Assembly (NCBI GenBank): GCA_027492415.1
Contig: JAPUEV010000209.1
Span: 1,667-17,055 of the forward strand
Source: Ignavibacteria bacterium
GTDB lineage: Bacteria > Bacteroidota > Ignavibacteria > Tepidaquicellales > OLB5
DNA: 15,389 nt
Direction of reading: 5' to 3'
The first letter of the stretch is position 1; each line of letters begins with the position of its first letter. A program made the translations under genes and the position numbers. This document shows positions 1 to 8,845 of the stretch, piece after piece. The notes below the pieces were generated by a model. That model worked only from the letters and a program-made list of their open reading frames with translations, did not search any database and was not told the origin of the DNA.

Positions 1-2
1 TT

Positions 3-1877
3 AATTCAATTTCGTTTTCCCAGGATACAACCAAACCTGTTACCAAACCCGTTACGAAATCCGATACTTCATATGTGCAGAACTTTATTCTGGCTGACCA
101 TAACTTCCAGTATCTGAATAAAACCAGCCCGGATACATTAACTCGCCGCAGGTTTTTATGGAATCCCGCAAAGACTTTAGAAGACATGTTTAATTATATC
201 CCCGGGTATTACCTGAATTATATGGATGTAGGGCAGCTAAACGAGATAAGATTTAACCAACTGCATCCTTCTAATTCAGGTGTATTACGGCATGGCAGGC
301 CAATAAATGATTTTTTAGATGGTTCAGTTGACTTGAATTTGCTATCCCGTAATGAAATTGCAGAGATTGAAGTATCAAATGGTTTTGGGAATAACCTTTA
401 TAATTACTCTAACAGTATAAATATTATTGAGAGAGAGCTGTTCCAGTTCAGGCCGTACACTGAGATCAGTTACTACCAGGATAGGTATGAGAATCTTTAT
501 TTTGATGGTAATTTTCACCAGAATTTATTCCGCAAGCTGAATTTTAATTTTGGTATAACCAAGCACTCTTATGACGGTCATTACACAAACAGTGATTTTG
601 ATAAATGGCTTGGAAGGTTTAACCTGAATTTTGCACCATCAAATAAGCTGAATTTCTTCTTGAATGTAAATTACGCAAAGATACAAAAGGGGTTGAACGG
701 TGGTATTAATGCTGATACGGTCAACCTGGGGGATAAAGATAAGCTGTTCAATTCAGCTACAGCTTTTGTAAATAATTCTGACGCTTATGATATAAAAGAG
801 AGATTTGATATTGATCTTGGTTCCGTATTCCTGTCCGGCAAAAATTCATATTCAAAGATACAGTTTTATGTAAGCAATTCATTCCGTAAATACAGGGATG
901 AAGAGAACAGACCAGATCCAAATGGTATTTACATAAAAAATAATTATCACTGGATAAATTACGGAGTAATGTTGCAGGAAATCCTTAAATTAAAGCTTAC
1001 CCATGATATTGATATTGCATCACGATCTGAGCTGGAATACAACTATTTAATTACTGATAGAACTTCTAATTTGTATAATCCTGTCACTACATCATTTAAC
1101 GGAAACTCAGCTGTGATAAATTACATCGAAAACATTGACCTAAAATATAAAGCTTTATTGCTTTCGGGATATGTACGAGGCTACAGCCATAATCCTTTCA
1201 ACAGTTTGTATTATTATACTGGCTTAAAAGTAAATTATTTGATTAAGCTGGATAGCCTTCATAATTTTAAACTTTATGGACAAATTAATTCACTTTATAC
1301 GTATAGCTCCGTCAAAGCAGAATATAATTCCGGACTAAACTATATAAGCAGTGAATTTTATTATTATCAGCTTCCAAGCAGAAGTGTATTAAAGGGTATA
1401 AATAATTCATTTAATTTAAGATTATACAAGTTCGATATCAGCGGTATCTATTCCTATAATTTTGTAAACACGTATAAGTTTAGTACTTTTCAATCAGAAA
1501 GATATTATTCCCCGAAACATTACGGCAATTTAAGCATATCATGGCATGATATGGCTTTCCGGAACAAGCTGGAGTATAAGATCGGGCTGAATTCAAGATT
1601 TTGGTCTCAATATCAGTCAGATTATTATTCCGGTACACAAAATGTTAATTATATTCCCACTAATACTTCAGACATTAATTTAGATGTAAGGATTCCTTCT
1701 AATGCTACACTCGATTTCTTTATCATAGGCAAAATAGGGAAGGCTACTTTCGGATTAACACTGGAAAATATTCTTGACCGAATAATCTATAATACGGGAG
1801 TTTATCCGTTTATGGATAGGGGAGGATTCTTAAATACTATATCACGATTTAATATTACCTGGAATTTCTTCGATTAA
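3..1877 (+). CDS. TonB-dependent receptor-like outer-membrane protein (5' end outside window)
   Basis: The frame is open from the left edge, so the gene starts upstream. The visible N-terminus reads NSISFSQDTTKP, which looks like the end of a signal peptide (...SFSQ) and a short TKPV-repeat linker, so the GTG at 75 is not needed as a start. A plug-like domain follows (visible residues about 45-140: LEDMFNYIPG, then HGRPIND, then LSRNEIAEIEVSNGFG), matching the order of the TonB-receptor plug, although the usual RG and DG signatures are degenerate. The rest (about 450 residues) is rich in Tyr, Asn, Phe and Ser with alternating polarity, as in a beta-barrel, and ends in an aromatic strand (SRFNITWNFFD). 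The role would be uptake of a ligand across the outer membrane; the substrate is unknown and no SusD-like partner is visible. Its last 36 bases overlap the convergent glycosyltransferase gene. The outer-membrane barrel call is fairly secure; the receptor function is inferred. Confidence 0.75.
   Translation, partial: NSISFSQDTTKPVTKPVTKSDTSYVQNFILADHNFQYLNKTSPDTLTRRRFLWNPAKTLEDMFNYIPGYYLNYMDVGQLNEIRFNQLHPSNSGVLRHGRPINDFLDGSVDLNLLSRNEIAEIEVSNGFGNNLYNYSNSINIIERELFQFRPYTEISYYQDRYENLYFDGNFHQNLFRKLNFNFGITKHSYDGHYTNSDFDKWLGRFNLNFAPSNKLNFFLNVNYAKIQKGLNGGINADTVNLGDKDKLFNSATAFVNNSDAYDIKERFDIDLGSVFLSGKNSYSKIQFYVSNSFRKYRDEENRPDPNGIYIKNNYHWINYGVMLQEILKLKLTHDIDIASRSELEYNYLITDRTSNLYNPVTTSFNGNSAVINYIENIDLKYKALLLSGYVRGYSHNPFNSLYYYTGLKVNYLIKLDSLHNFKLYGQINSLYTYSSVKAEYNSGLNYISSEFYYYQLPSRSVLKGINNSFNLRLYKFDISGIYSYNFVNTYKFSTFQSERYYSPKHYGNLSISWHDMAFRNKLEYKIGLNSRFWSQYQSDYYSGTQNVNYIPTNTSDINLDVRIPSNATLDFFIIGKIGKATFGLTLENILDRIIYNTGVYPFMDRGGFLNTISRFNITWNFFD
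30..65 (+). repeat. 12-bp in-frame tandem repeat encoding TKPV units
   Basis: Three consecutive 12-bp units (ACCAAACCTGTT, ACCAAACCCGTT, ACGAAATCCGAT) encode TKPV-TKPV-TKSD just after the presumed signal peptide of the outer-membrane protein. The first two differ at one base and the third has diverged. This is probably a flexible periplasmic linker that varies by slippage; the function is inferred. Confidence 0.6.
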
Positions 1878-2921
1878 CGCCTCACAGGCAGCCATTACAT
1901 CACTTACTTCAACCAGTTTGATACATTTAAACTCATCCTTACCTGTGTAAATACAGTTAACAGGCTTTGGTGAATTAAAGAAACACGGTGAACAATCAAG
2001 CTCAGTCCTTACAATAATATGCCTGTTCTGCCAGGGATGAAGCTCTTTGTAATTTGTATAAGCAAATACAGCTACCTGGGGCACACCAAGTCCTGCAGCT
2101 AAATGCATTAAAGCTGAATCATTACTTACAAATAACCTGCATACCTTCATCAATGCAAGTGATTGCAAGATATTACTTGTTTTAGGAATAATGACATTAC
2201 TGCCTCCCAGTTTCATTATCAATTCATTCACATCGGTTTCAGTGCCGAATAATAATATTTTTGCATTATATCTTTCCGCAAGCTGTTTGGCTAAAGAGCC
2301 GTATTTTATTGCTGACCAACGTTTGTTTATATGACCTTTAAAAATAGCTGAACCTGCATGAAATCCGATAAGTAATTGACCGTTAAGTGCGTTGGAGCTA
2401 ATGTACTCATGTGCAAAAGCGGTATCGCTGTCCTGTAAATGAAGCTCAAGTTTGCCAAGCTCATCAGCAATCATGTTCGGGAAAATCGGCTTAACCAGCT
2501 CGAAATTTTCCAGAACATTATGCCTGTCTTTAACTTCGTCAATAAGTATATTATTCAAGAAATCCAAATTTGAGCGGGAATAATGGTTATACCTTGTCGC
2601 CACCTTAACTTTTGCCCCTTCAAGATACTGCACAAGGTTATACTCCCTGCGGTTTGAAGGATAAACATTTATCGATACATCATATCTGTTCTTTCTTAAA
2701 GCCAATGTTTGTTTTAAGGATTTTAGTTTGGACTGTTTCAGGAAATCGATAAAATATGTGTTTGTTATATGCGGGTTGTTCTTAAAAAGCTCTTCTACAG
2801 GCTTGAACATTACAACTGCATCTATAATACTGCCGGGTGAGTGTTTTTTAAGCAAAGCTAATGCGGGAGAGAACATTACAGCATCACCAATACCTGATAA
2901 TGCATTTATTAATATTCTCAT
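1842..2921 (-). CDS. Glycosyltransferase family 9 (heptosyltransferase-like)
   Basis: A 359-residue protein with the GT9 layout. The N-terminal Rossmann half starts with GIGDAVM (residues 10-16). The second half carries HAGSAIFKG...KRW (188-202), FGTETD (225-230) and the donor-site signature SNDSALMHLAAGLGVP (266-281). A cysteine set (C310, C313, C323, C333) near the C-terminus is often seen in this family. GT9 enzymes transfer heptose from an ADP-heptose donor to lipopolysaccharide core or related acceptors at the cytoplasmic face of the inner membrane. The hldD gene in this window makes that donor, which supports the role. It is the last gene of a leftward run, 33 bp after the methyltransferase, with ATG start and no clear Shine-Dalgarno. 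Its 3' end overlaps the convergent receptor gene. Family assignment is strong; the exact acceptor (WaaC- or WaaF-like) cannot be told. Confidence 0.88.
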   Translation of the reverse strand: MRILINALSGIGDAVMFSPALALLKKHSPGSIIDAVVMFKPVEELFKNNPHITNTYFIDFLKQSKLKSLKQTLALRKNRYDVSINVYPSNRREYNLVQYLEGAKVKVATRYNHYSRSNLDFLNNILIDEVKDRHNVLENFELVKPIFPNMIADELGKLELHLQDSDTAFAHEYISSNALNGQLLIGFHAGSAIFKGHINKRWSAIKYGSLAKQLAERYNAKILLFGTETDVNELIMKLGGSNVIIPKTSNILQSLALMKVCRLFVSNDSALMHLAAGLGVPQVAVFAYTNYKELHPWQNRHIIVRTELDCSPCFFNSPKPVNCIYTGKDEFKCIKLVEVSDVMAACEALIEEIPGNIKS

Positions 2922-2954
2922 ATTGTTAAAGTGACTAAGTTTATAATTGCTTGT

Positions 2955-3632
2955 TTAAGGTTTTTTAAATATCACGAAATACTTATCATTGAAATCCACT
3001 TTTGTAAGTACTTCTGCATTACCGTAAATTTTCTGGTACCATTCAATACCGCGCGGCTTTTCAATCCTGTTAAGCCTCAATTTATTTGAAAGGTACACAT
3101 TTTTTTCGGGGTCCCACATTGTGATAATAAGATGTGCGCCGCTCTTTAATGAACGCCACAGGTTATCCATAGCGCTGTTAAAACGGTCATCATCCGTGAT
3201 ATGCTGTGTAACATCAATCATTACGCCAAGATCAAACCTGTCTTCAGGAAGCTTGATTTCACTTATATCACCGTGAATAAAGCTGTATTGAGGGTATTTT
3301 TGCTGAAGGTTAATTATTGAGATCTCCGCTATATCATTTCCGGTATAATCTTTAGCTCCAAGTGAATTGAAGTAATCTGTCCAGAACCCGACACCTATAC
3401 CTATTTCTACAATAGCAGTATTGCCGGTTATCTTAATACCGGCTTTATCCATTTCACTCTTTAAGATAGCTTTCTTATCTTCATACATCTTAAGATTCTC
3501 TTCGTTGCTCATCCTGTAATGCCCAACACCTTTTAAGTCAAATGAATTTGTAAGCAGATCATTCCAAAAAGTCTTTGGCTTATAGCTGAACATCATCCTG
3601 AAGTATATCTTTATTTCGTTAAGTATTGACAT
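2955..3632 (-). CDS. Class I SAM-dependent methyltransferase
   Basis: A 225-residue protein with a Rossmann-fold methyltransferase core. Motif I is VEIGIGVGFW (residues 75-84), the acidic residue closing strand 2 is in YTGND (96-100), HGDIS (120-124) precedes FDLGVMIDVTQHI (133-145), and a later strand reads HLIITMWD (167-174). The N-terminal 70 residues are basic and helical and may bind substrate or sit against the membrane. The substrate is unknown. The context, 9 bp after a membrane glycosyltransferase and 33 bp before a GT9 enzyme, suggests methylation of a glycan or lipid-linked sugar. Start is ATG with no competing upstream start between the genes. The fold is clear; the glycan role is inferred only from neighbours. 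Confidence 0.85.
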   Translation of the reverse strand: MSILNEIKIYFRMMFSYKPKTFWNDLLTNSFDLKGVGHYRMSNEENLKMYEDKKAILKSEMDKAGIKITGNTAIVEIGIGVGFWTDYFNSLGAKDYTGNDIAEISIINLQQKYPQYSFIHGDISEIKLPEDRFDLGVMIDVTQHITDDDRFNSAMDNLWRSLKSGAHLIITMWDPEKNVYLSNKLRLNRIEKPRGIEWYQKIYGNAEVLTKVDFNDKYFVIFKKP

Positions 3633-3641
3633 TTCTTTAAA

Positions 3642-5642
3642 TTACCTTGTTAGCATTTCAGGTGCATATTTTATGATCTTATCCAGGTTATCCTTGGCAT
3701 TTACTGTATCGTTCTTTTCAAGATATAACTGGTATAAGTAGTAATGAGAAAGTACATTATAATCATCAAGCTCAACAGCTTTTTTGTAATTCTCAAACGC
3801 TTTATTCTTATCTTTCTGCTGCATATAAATCTCTGCTATCATTTGGTACGGTGTACCCCAGCCTGCGGGACCAATATCAAGTGCCTGCTGGTAAAGGCTA
3901 AGCGCTTCGGATATCTTTGATTTATCTTTTTGTGTATTCATTGCCTGGTTATACAGGTTCACAAACGATTTCTGGTATTTTGGATTTTGAGGCAGAACTG
4001 CTATCTTTGCTGCTTCTTCATCACTTTTGCGCTTGTACATAATATCAGAAAAGCTGTATTCCTTAATTGCAAAATAATACGGGTAATAATACTTCATGAA
4101 ATCATCATTTGTGAACAAGCCGCGCTCAGCATAGGCGCTTGGTTTGATACCCGTTGAAAAATAAATATAATCGGGTCTGCGGGACATAATATATTCAACA
4201 TTATAATTCCGTTCTCTCCAGCCCACGTCCTTGCTTGAAATTTCAGGTATCGGCCTGGGGAAATGCGCTACTTCCTTATCAGTTAACCCCAGCATATCTA
4301 CAAGTATTACATCAGAATAATAAGAAATTGCTCCTATTGTTGTTGCGGCTACTGTAAGTGGTCTGCCTGCCTGCTGCTGTTTGTTTTTCAGCCAGTTGCC
4401 GGTTATCTTCATTTTTTCAACCAGACCTTTTTCGAGATCAGCATAACCCTTAATAATTTCAGCTTCTTTACTGTAGGTGTAATATGAAAGACCAGCTGTG
4501 AATGCAATTCCTACAATAGCACCCAGTGCCATTTCACGTTTCTTATCAAATAATCCTGTAAGCATTGCCAGACCTTCCTGAACAAGGATAAAGAAAACCG
4601 GCATAATTGGAACAAAAAACCTGTTAGGTCTCAGTACGTCACCGCCTACAAATATCACATAAAGTGTGAAGACTGCAAATATCATTACAAGGTAAAGGTA
4701 ATTATAAAACCGCTCTTTTGATGTAAGTGTATACAATGCTATTAGAACAAATAACCCATAAAAGCCGTAAGATTTCAGAAAGGTCCATGTATAATCAAGA
4801 CCGGCAGAATAGTATTCAAGCGATGAGCCGGTTTTAGCGTAGAATGTATTTGGGAGCAGGTAACCGTAATATGAATATCTCCATCCCATGAAAATCAAAG
4901 CCGGAATTACGTATATCCCGATCCAGATGAGATTATTTCTTGAAGTCAGCTTGCTGGTTTGAGATGTAAGATCAGGTTTTTTATATTTAACGGTATAAAT
5001 TATCTTATGAATTACCGTTACAGCAAAGATCAGGTTACCTTCAGGTCTAGTGAGCGATGCGAATAGAAATGCAAGTGATGAAAGGGGAATACTGTCTGTG
5101 CCGTCTTTAAGCTCCCTTAAATATAAATATACTCCTAATGTAATAAGGCAGCCAAAAAGCCCGGTTTCCATCCCGCTAACTGCCCAGTATGCAAATGATC
5201 CGTTTGATGCAAGAAATGTTACAGCTGCCAGTGAAAATACCAGGTTAAATGCAGCACCTTTATCTTTTGGAAAAATTTTTGAAGAAATGAGGTAAGTAAA
5301 TAGAAGTGTAAGCATTGAAGAAATAATACCAAGTACCTGGGAAGCTGAAATAAAATTAAAGCCCAGAGATTTTACTCCGGCAAGAACAATTACCCAAAGG
5401 AAACAGGTATAACCTTCAACACGCTCACCTATATTAAAAACCAGGCCGTTGCCTTCAGTAAAATTTTTAACATAACGGAATGTTATAAAAGAATCATCCT
5501 GTATGAAATCAAAAGCTTTGGAGTAATAATATAGTATTATTGCAAGAATACCCAGTGCTATAAACCCGTAAACTTTTATATCCGCGGTTTTTACTGCCTT
5601 TGAAGTTACCTGTGATTTTTTAACCTGTTTTTTCTGGCTCAC
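3642..5642 (-). CDS. GT-C-type polytopic membrane glycosyltransferase with C-terminal TPR repeats
   Basis: A 666-residue protein. A basic cytoplasmic tail (residues 1-22) is followed by a first membrane helix (about 24-42) and an extracytoplasmic loop with FIQDDSFITFRY (47-57, acidic pair D49/D50) and GNGLVFNIGERVEGYT (64-79). This arrangement is the hallmark of GT-C enzymes resembling mycobacterial AftB-like arabinofuranosyltransferases, which use polyprenyl-phosphate sugars outside the membrane. About ten more hydrophobic helices follow to about residue 390, then a soluble extracytoplasmic region. The last 110 residues contain at least two TPR-like repeats (AEIYMQQKDKNKAFENYKKA and a second starting SHYYLYQLYLEKND). 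The start is GTG: an in-frame TAA lies directly upstream and no ATG occurs near the N-terminus. An AGGAG lies 12 nt upstream. It is the second gene of the leftward run. The GT-C class is well supported; sugar and acceptor are unknown. Confidence 0.8.
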   Translation of the reverse strand: MSQKKQVKKSQVTSKAVKTADIKVYGFIALGILAIILYYYSKAFDFIQDDSFITFRYVKNFTEGNGLVFNIGERVEGYTCFLWVIVLAGVKSLGFNFISASQVLGIISSMLTLLFTYLISSKIFPKDKGAAFNLVFSLAAVTFLASNGSFAYWAVSGMETGLFGCLITLGVYLYLRELKDGTDSIPLSSLAFLFASLTRPEGNLIFAVTVIHKIIYTVKYKKPDLTSQTSKLTSRNNLIWIGIYVIPALIFMGWRYSYYGYLLPNTFYAKTGSSLEYYSAGLDYTWTFLKSYGFYGLFVLIALYTLTSKERFYNYLYLVMIFAVFTLYVIFVGGDVLRPNRFFVPIMPVFFILVQEGLAMLTGLFDKKREMALGAIVGIAFTAGLSYYTYSKEAEIIKGYADLEKGLVEKMKITGNWLKNKQQQAGRPLTVAATTIGAISYYSDVILVDMLGLTDKEVAHFPRPIPEISSKDVGWRERNYNVEYIMSRRPDYIYFSTGIKPSAYAERGLFTNDDFMKYYYPYYFAIKEYSFSDIMYKRKSDEEAAKIAVLPQNPKYQKSFVNLYNQAMNTQKDKSKISEALSLYQQALDIGPAGWGTPYQMIAEIYMQQKDKNKAFENYKKAVELDDYNVLSHYYLYQLYLEKNDTVNAKDNLDKIIKYAPEMLTR

Positions 5643-5654
5643 TTATATTAAAAA

Positions 5655-5660
5655 CTCCTG
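5655..5660 (-). promoter_or_regulatory. Shine-Dalgarno-like CAGGAG for the GTG-started GT-C gene
   Basis: On the minus strand CAGGAG sits 12 nt upstream of the GTG at 5642, longer than the ideal spacing. It matters because the GTG is immediately preceded by an in-frame TAA and no other start exists nearby, so it supports translation from 5642. Most other genes here lack a recognisable Shine-Dalgarno. Confidence 0.45.
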
Positions 5661-5670
5661 TAAAAAGATT

Positions 5671-5720
5671 CCGGCAGAATACACACATTTCAATTGATTG
5701 AATGTAATGTATGCTGCCGG
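5671..5720 (-). terminator. Intercistronic hairpin with short U-tract (terminator-like or attenuator)
   Basis: CCGGCAGAATACA (5671-5683) pairs with TGTATGCTGCCGG (5708-5720): 12 of 13 positions match. The inner loop can extend the pairing (ACATTTCAAT against ATTGAATGT with one bulge). In the leftward transcript the stem begins 14 nt after the DUF2723 stop codon and is followed by AATCTTTTT, as in an intrinsic terminator with a short U-tract. No second promoter is evident before the next gene, so partial termination with read-through, or an mRNA-stabilising 3' structure, is the likely role. The hairpin is seen directly; its effect is inferred. Confidence 0.6.
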
Positions 5721-5734
5721 TGTAATGTTATTGG

Positions 5735-8554
5735 TTATTTGCCCTGCTGTTTCTGCTTAAATAATTCTATCTTATTCTTAACTTCAGGATTATTTGGTGA
5801 AATCCTGTCCAGCTTATATAAGATCTCAAGGCCTTTTACATAATCATTCCTTGTTTCATATATATCAAGTAACAGCTTGTATGGATTCCAGAATGACTGA
5901 ATATCATTTGGATTCTTGGAAAGTGCATCCAGAGCTTCTTTTTCAACTATCGGTGAAAGCTCATCAAATTTAGCCCTGTTATCTACTTTTAAATACTGCA
6001 TACATACATCATACAATATCCTGTAATCATACGGAATTATTTCCTTCGGGAATAATGTTTCCATTCTGTTTAAAACTTCATTAGCTTTAGCTTTTTCTCC
6101 GCGGTTAATGAATTCGTAAGCAAACTGGAGGTATTGCGAGCGGTAGCTTTGTACAGCATTTGTTTCCACCTGGTTAAAGAAAATATTCGGATTCTGGAAA
6201 TTCTTAAAGAAATAGCCATCCTGAGGAGTTTTTGAGTATCCTGCAGGTGTTTCCATGAAATTCTTCCACATTCTTTCTGCATTAACTCGGAATTGTGTCG
6301 GGACCTCGGGTTTAAACGGAACTATTCTTTTTGCCATACCTTCCTGTACAACAAATTCGTCAAGACCAATGAAATTATCTTCAGTAACAGTAGCAGAGAA
6401 ATAAACGGGCCTCTGCCAGTTATTGGTTTTTATGATATCAAAAATCATCTGGTCCTGTACTTTTACTGCTTTTACATTACCAGATGCAAATGAATAAGGC
6501 ATGCGCCATGAAAGCTTATCGGGTATCTGGTTCTTTGCCTTCAAGCTGTCAGGGTAAGCAGTTTGAGGTACAGTTACAGTAACAGTTTTATAATCACCCC
6601 ATTGAATTGGAGATAATCTTTTTATTTCGTCATCTGAATAGCTAATTGGTACTTTTAAACTTCCGTATGGCATTGAGTTTTTCATATCAAGTATATACCA
6701 GTCAGTATTTAAAAGGCTTAAATTTACAACCCTCACATCGGTTCTGTAGCCTTCAACTGCCTGTAAATACCATAACGGGAACGTATCGTTATCACCATTG
6801 GTAAACAATATTGCATCTTTATCCAAACCCTGTAAAAGGTTATATGCATACTCAAAGGGTACAGTATTTTCATTCCTATTATTGTAATGAAAATTTGTTT
6901 TGAACATCATACCCGGAACAAGTACCAGGCATGCAGCAATTACAAGCCCTGAAAGCAGTTTTGTGGTTTGAGAGCTTGCTATACTTTCTTTTATAAGCTC
7001 AATAATTCCCATTATACCTAAACCGATCCATAATGAATAAACAAAGAATGCGCCTGTATAGAAGTAATCACGCTCTCTTGGCTGAGGATCCTGCTGGCGC
7101 TGGAAAAGTGCTGTAAACACACCCATTAACAGGAACATCCATAGGAAAGTTAGGCCAAGCTTCCAGTCTTTCCGGAAGTGATAGAACAGCCCGAAGAGCC
7201 CGATCAAGAACGGTATTGCTTTGAATGCCGTTGACCAGAAACCCGCTGCTCCTAATGCCAGCATTAAAATTACACTAAGTAAGCTGTATAAATATTTTTG
7301 TGATGAATAGAAGTACATAGAAGCAAGCAGCAATGCACTTAGACCAATTATGATAAGCATTTTGGTTCCTGAAGATGCTGTCCATCCAATACCAACATCC
7401 TGATCATAGCTTTCTCTTCCAATATATTGCCATCCCAGGTAGCGGTTAAACATCTGGTTGATCTGGTATTTCCAGAGGAAATCCATATCCCCGGTATAAT
7501 TTGCCCAGGTGCGTTTATGCATTGGCTCCTGGGAATATCTTCTTGGCCAGAATGGCGCGTCACCATATTGTTCACGGCTAAGGTATGAAACAAGTCCTGG
7601 AAGATTTTTTGGCTCATTTTCATTTATAGGCAGGTTAGAAACATTTGCTCTTAAAATAACTCCGGCATAAATTGAGTAACCAAGTAAAACCAGGAACAAT
7701 GAAGCAAATGCGATTGCATGGGTTTGTTTTTTATTTTTATATGCCCAGTAAACTCCGTATATAAGAGCAGGGGCAATTAATGCTGCTAGAAAAGTTACTG
7801 CGCCTGAATCTTCTATTTTAAACGCTTTGATATCTCCGCCAAGCCAGGTAGGGAACCAGATTACAGTAATAGGGTAGACTGCTATAAATGCTGCGCAGGT
7901 TATTGCAAATGTTATTAAAAATGTTTTGCGTTCGTATTTGTGTTTCCTGAAATAATATAATACTCCGCCAACTAAAATTACCTGAACCACAAGAAGGTGT
8001 ATGCCAAGTGAAAGACCGATTATGAAAGCAACAAGAAGCAGTATCCTTTCATTGCCTTTTTCATCAGCTTTTTCCCACCAGTGCATCAATAACCAGATAC
8101 ATAAGCCAACAAGCATTGTGCCTAAAGCATATACTTCCGATTCATTTGCGTTAAACCATTCGGCATCGCCAAAAGCAAAAGAAAGCGCTCCGATGGCTGC
8201 TGCAGAATAGATCATTATTGCATCCCATTGTGTCTTTATCTCGCTTTTCCAGATCTTTATAACCGATACTATTACCAGGTATAAAAATGAAGCTGTGAAT
8301 GCAGAACTGATTGCTGCAAGTGCATTCATCCTTAAAGCCGGATTAGAGCCAATAGGGATCATTGTAGCCAGCTTGCCTAAGAGTATCCATAACGGTGCTC
8401 CCGGCGGATGCGGAACAGACAGAGTATATCCGCAAGCAATAAATTCTCCGCAGTCCCAAAAAGACAGGGTTTTCTGCATAGTATATAAATAGGTAATAGC
8501 GCAAATAAGGAACACTATTCCCGCAAAAATATAATTTAGCCTCTTATAATTCAT
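5735..8554 (-). CDS. DUF2723 polytopic membrane protein (TMEM260-like GT-C glycosyltransferase) with TPR-like tail
   Basis: A 939-residue protein. After a first helix (about 8-26) the loop FWDCGEFIACGYTLSVPHPPG (32-52) shows the family signature: acidic residues D34 and E37 and the HPPG turn. Many hydrophobic helices follow. QDPQPRERDYFY (around residue 490) and NGDNDTFPLWYLQ (around residue 585) are typical of Bacteroidota DUF2723 proteins. The final ~150 residues are helical repeats resembling TPRs. The family includes eukaryotic TMEM260, a protein O-mannosyltransferase, so a GT-C enzyme acting on exported proteins outside the membrane is plausible; for bacterial members this is mostly inference. 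It is the first gene of the leftward run, with a matching promoter just upstream (8580-8611) and a terminator-like hairpin after it. ATG start, no Shine-Dalgarno visible. Confidence 0.88.
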   Translation of the reverse strand: MNYKRLNYIFAGIVFLICAITYLYTMQKTLSFWDCGEFIACGYTLSVPHPPGAPLWILLGKLATMIPIGSNPALRMNALAAISSAFTASFLYLVIVSVIKIWKSEIKTQWDAIMIYSAAAIGALSFAFGDAEWFNANESEVYALGTMLVGLCIWLLMHWWEKADEKGNERILLLVAFIIGLSLGIHLLVVQVILVGGVLYYFRKHKYERKTFLITFAITCAAFIAVYPITVIWFPTWLGGDIKAFKIEDSGAVTFLAALIAPALIYGVYWAYKNKKQTHAIAFASLFLVLLGYSIYAGVILRANVSNLPINENEPKNLPGLVSYLSREQYGDAPFWPRRYSQEPMHKRTWANYTGDMDFLWKYQINQMFNRYLGWQYIGRESYDQDVGIGWTASSGTKMLIIIGLSALLLASMYFYSSQKYLYSLLSVILMLALGAAGFWSTAFKAIPFLIGLFGLFYHFRKDWKLGLTFLWMFLLMGVFTALFQRQQDPQPRERDYFYTGAFFVYSLWIGLGIMGIIELIKESIASSQTTKLLSGLVIAACLVLVPGMMFKTNFHYNNRNENTVPFEYAYNLLQGLDKDAILFTNGDNDTFPLWYLQAVEGYRTDVRVVNLSLLNTDWYILDMKNSMPYGSLKVPISYSDDEIKRLSPIQWGDYKTVTVTVPQTAYPDSLKAKNQIPDKLSWRMPYSFASGNVKAVKVQDQMIFDIIKTNNWQRPVYFSATVTEDNFIGLDEFVVQEGMAKRIVPFKPEVPTQFRVNAERMWKNFMETPAGYSKTPQDGYFFKNFQNPNIFFNQVETNAVQSYRSQYLQFAYEFINRGEKAKANEVLNRMETLFPKEIIPYDYRILYDVCMQYLKVDNRAKFDELSPIVEKEALDALSKNPNDIQSFWNPYKLLLDIYETRNDYVKGLEILYKLDRISPNNPEVKNKIELFKQKQQGK

Positions 8555-8579
8555 GTATTTTAGGAAGTTTTATAAAAAA

Positions 8580-8611
8580 CAAATATATTTAATATGTTAG
8601 TCAGTTTCAAT
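8580..8611 (-). promoter_or_regulatory. Bacteroidota-type promoter of the DUF2723-led operon
   Basis: On the minus strand ATTG (8611-8608), a 20-nt spacer and TATATTTG (8587-8580) match the Bacteroidota -33/-7 pattern (TTTG-like, then TAnnTTTG). The -7 element ends 25 nt before the ATG at 8554, implying a leader of under 20 nt. The element upstream of hldD has the same spacing. Sequence match only. Confidence 0.55.
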
Positions 8612-8845
8612 GAAAAACGGTGCATTTTTGAGGTTTATTTATGCGGTGGTTTTAGGAATGAGATGCCGTAAATTAAGGGATTGTTCAATTAACTGAATAT
8701 TGTAAAGTGGAATTTATTCTAATTCAAGCTTAAAATATAACTTTTGACTTTTCAGATTCGTTTCAACGTATATTAAATCGGGTATTTGAAATTACCGAAA
8801 AACTGGTTTCTCCAAAGTTAATACCAAATTGTACTTATTTTTAAA
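8612..8845. other. Intergenic spacer with no gene recognised
   Basis: About 230 bp of AT-rich sequence between the DUF2723 promoter and the terminator of the secreted-protein gene. No ORF with coding character, tRNA or tandem repeat is visible. The only structure is a weak imperfect palindrome around 8776-8795 (CGGGTATTTGAAATTACCG). Confidence 0.5.

Noticed and set aside
75..77. GTG as the true start of the receptor-like gene
   Set aside because: The frame stays open to the left edge and encodes the end of a signal peptide and a linker, so the start lies outside the window.
5050..8492. Several 60-90 codon frames inside the two GT-C genes
   Set aside because: Antisense or shifted frames of long, motif-bearing genes; none has its own signals.
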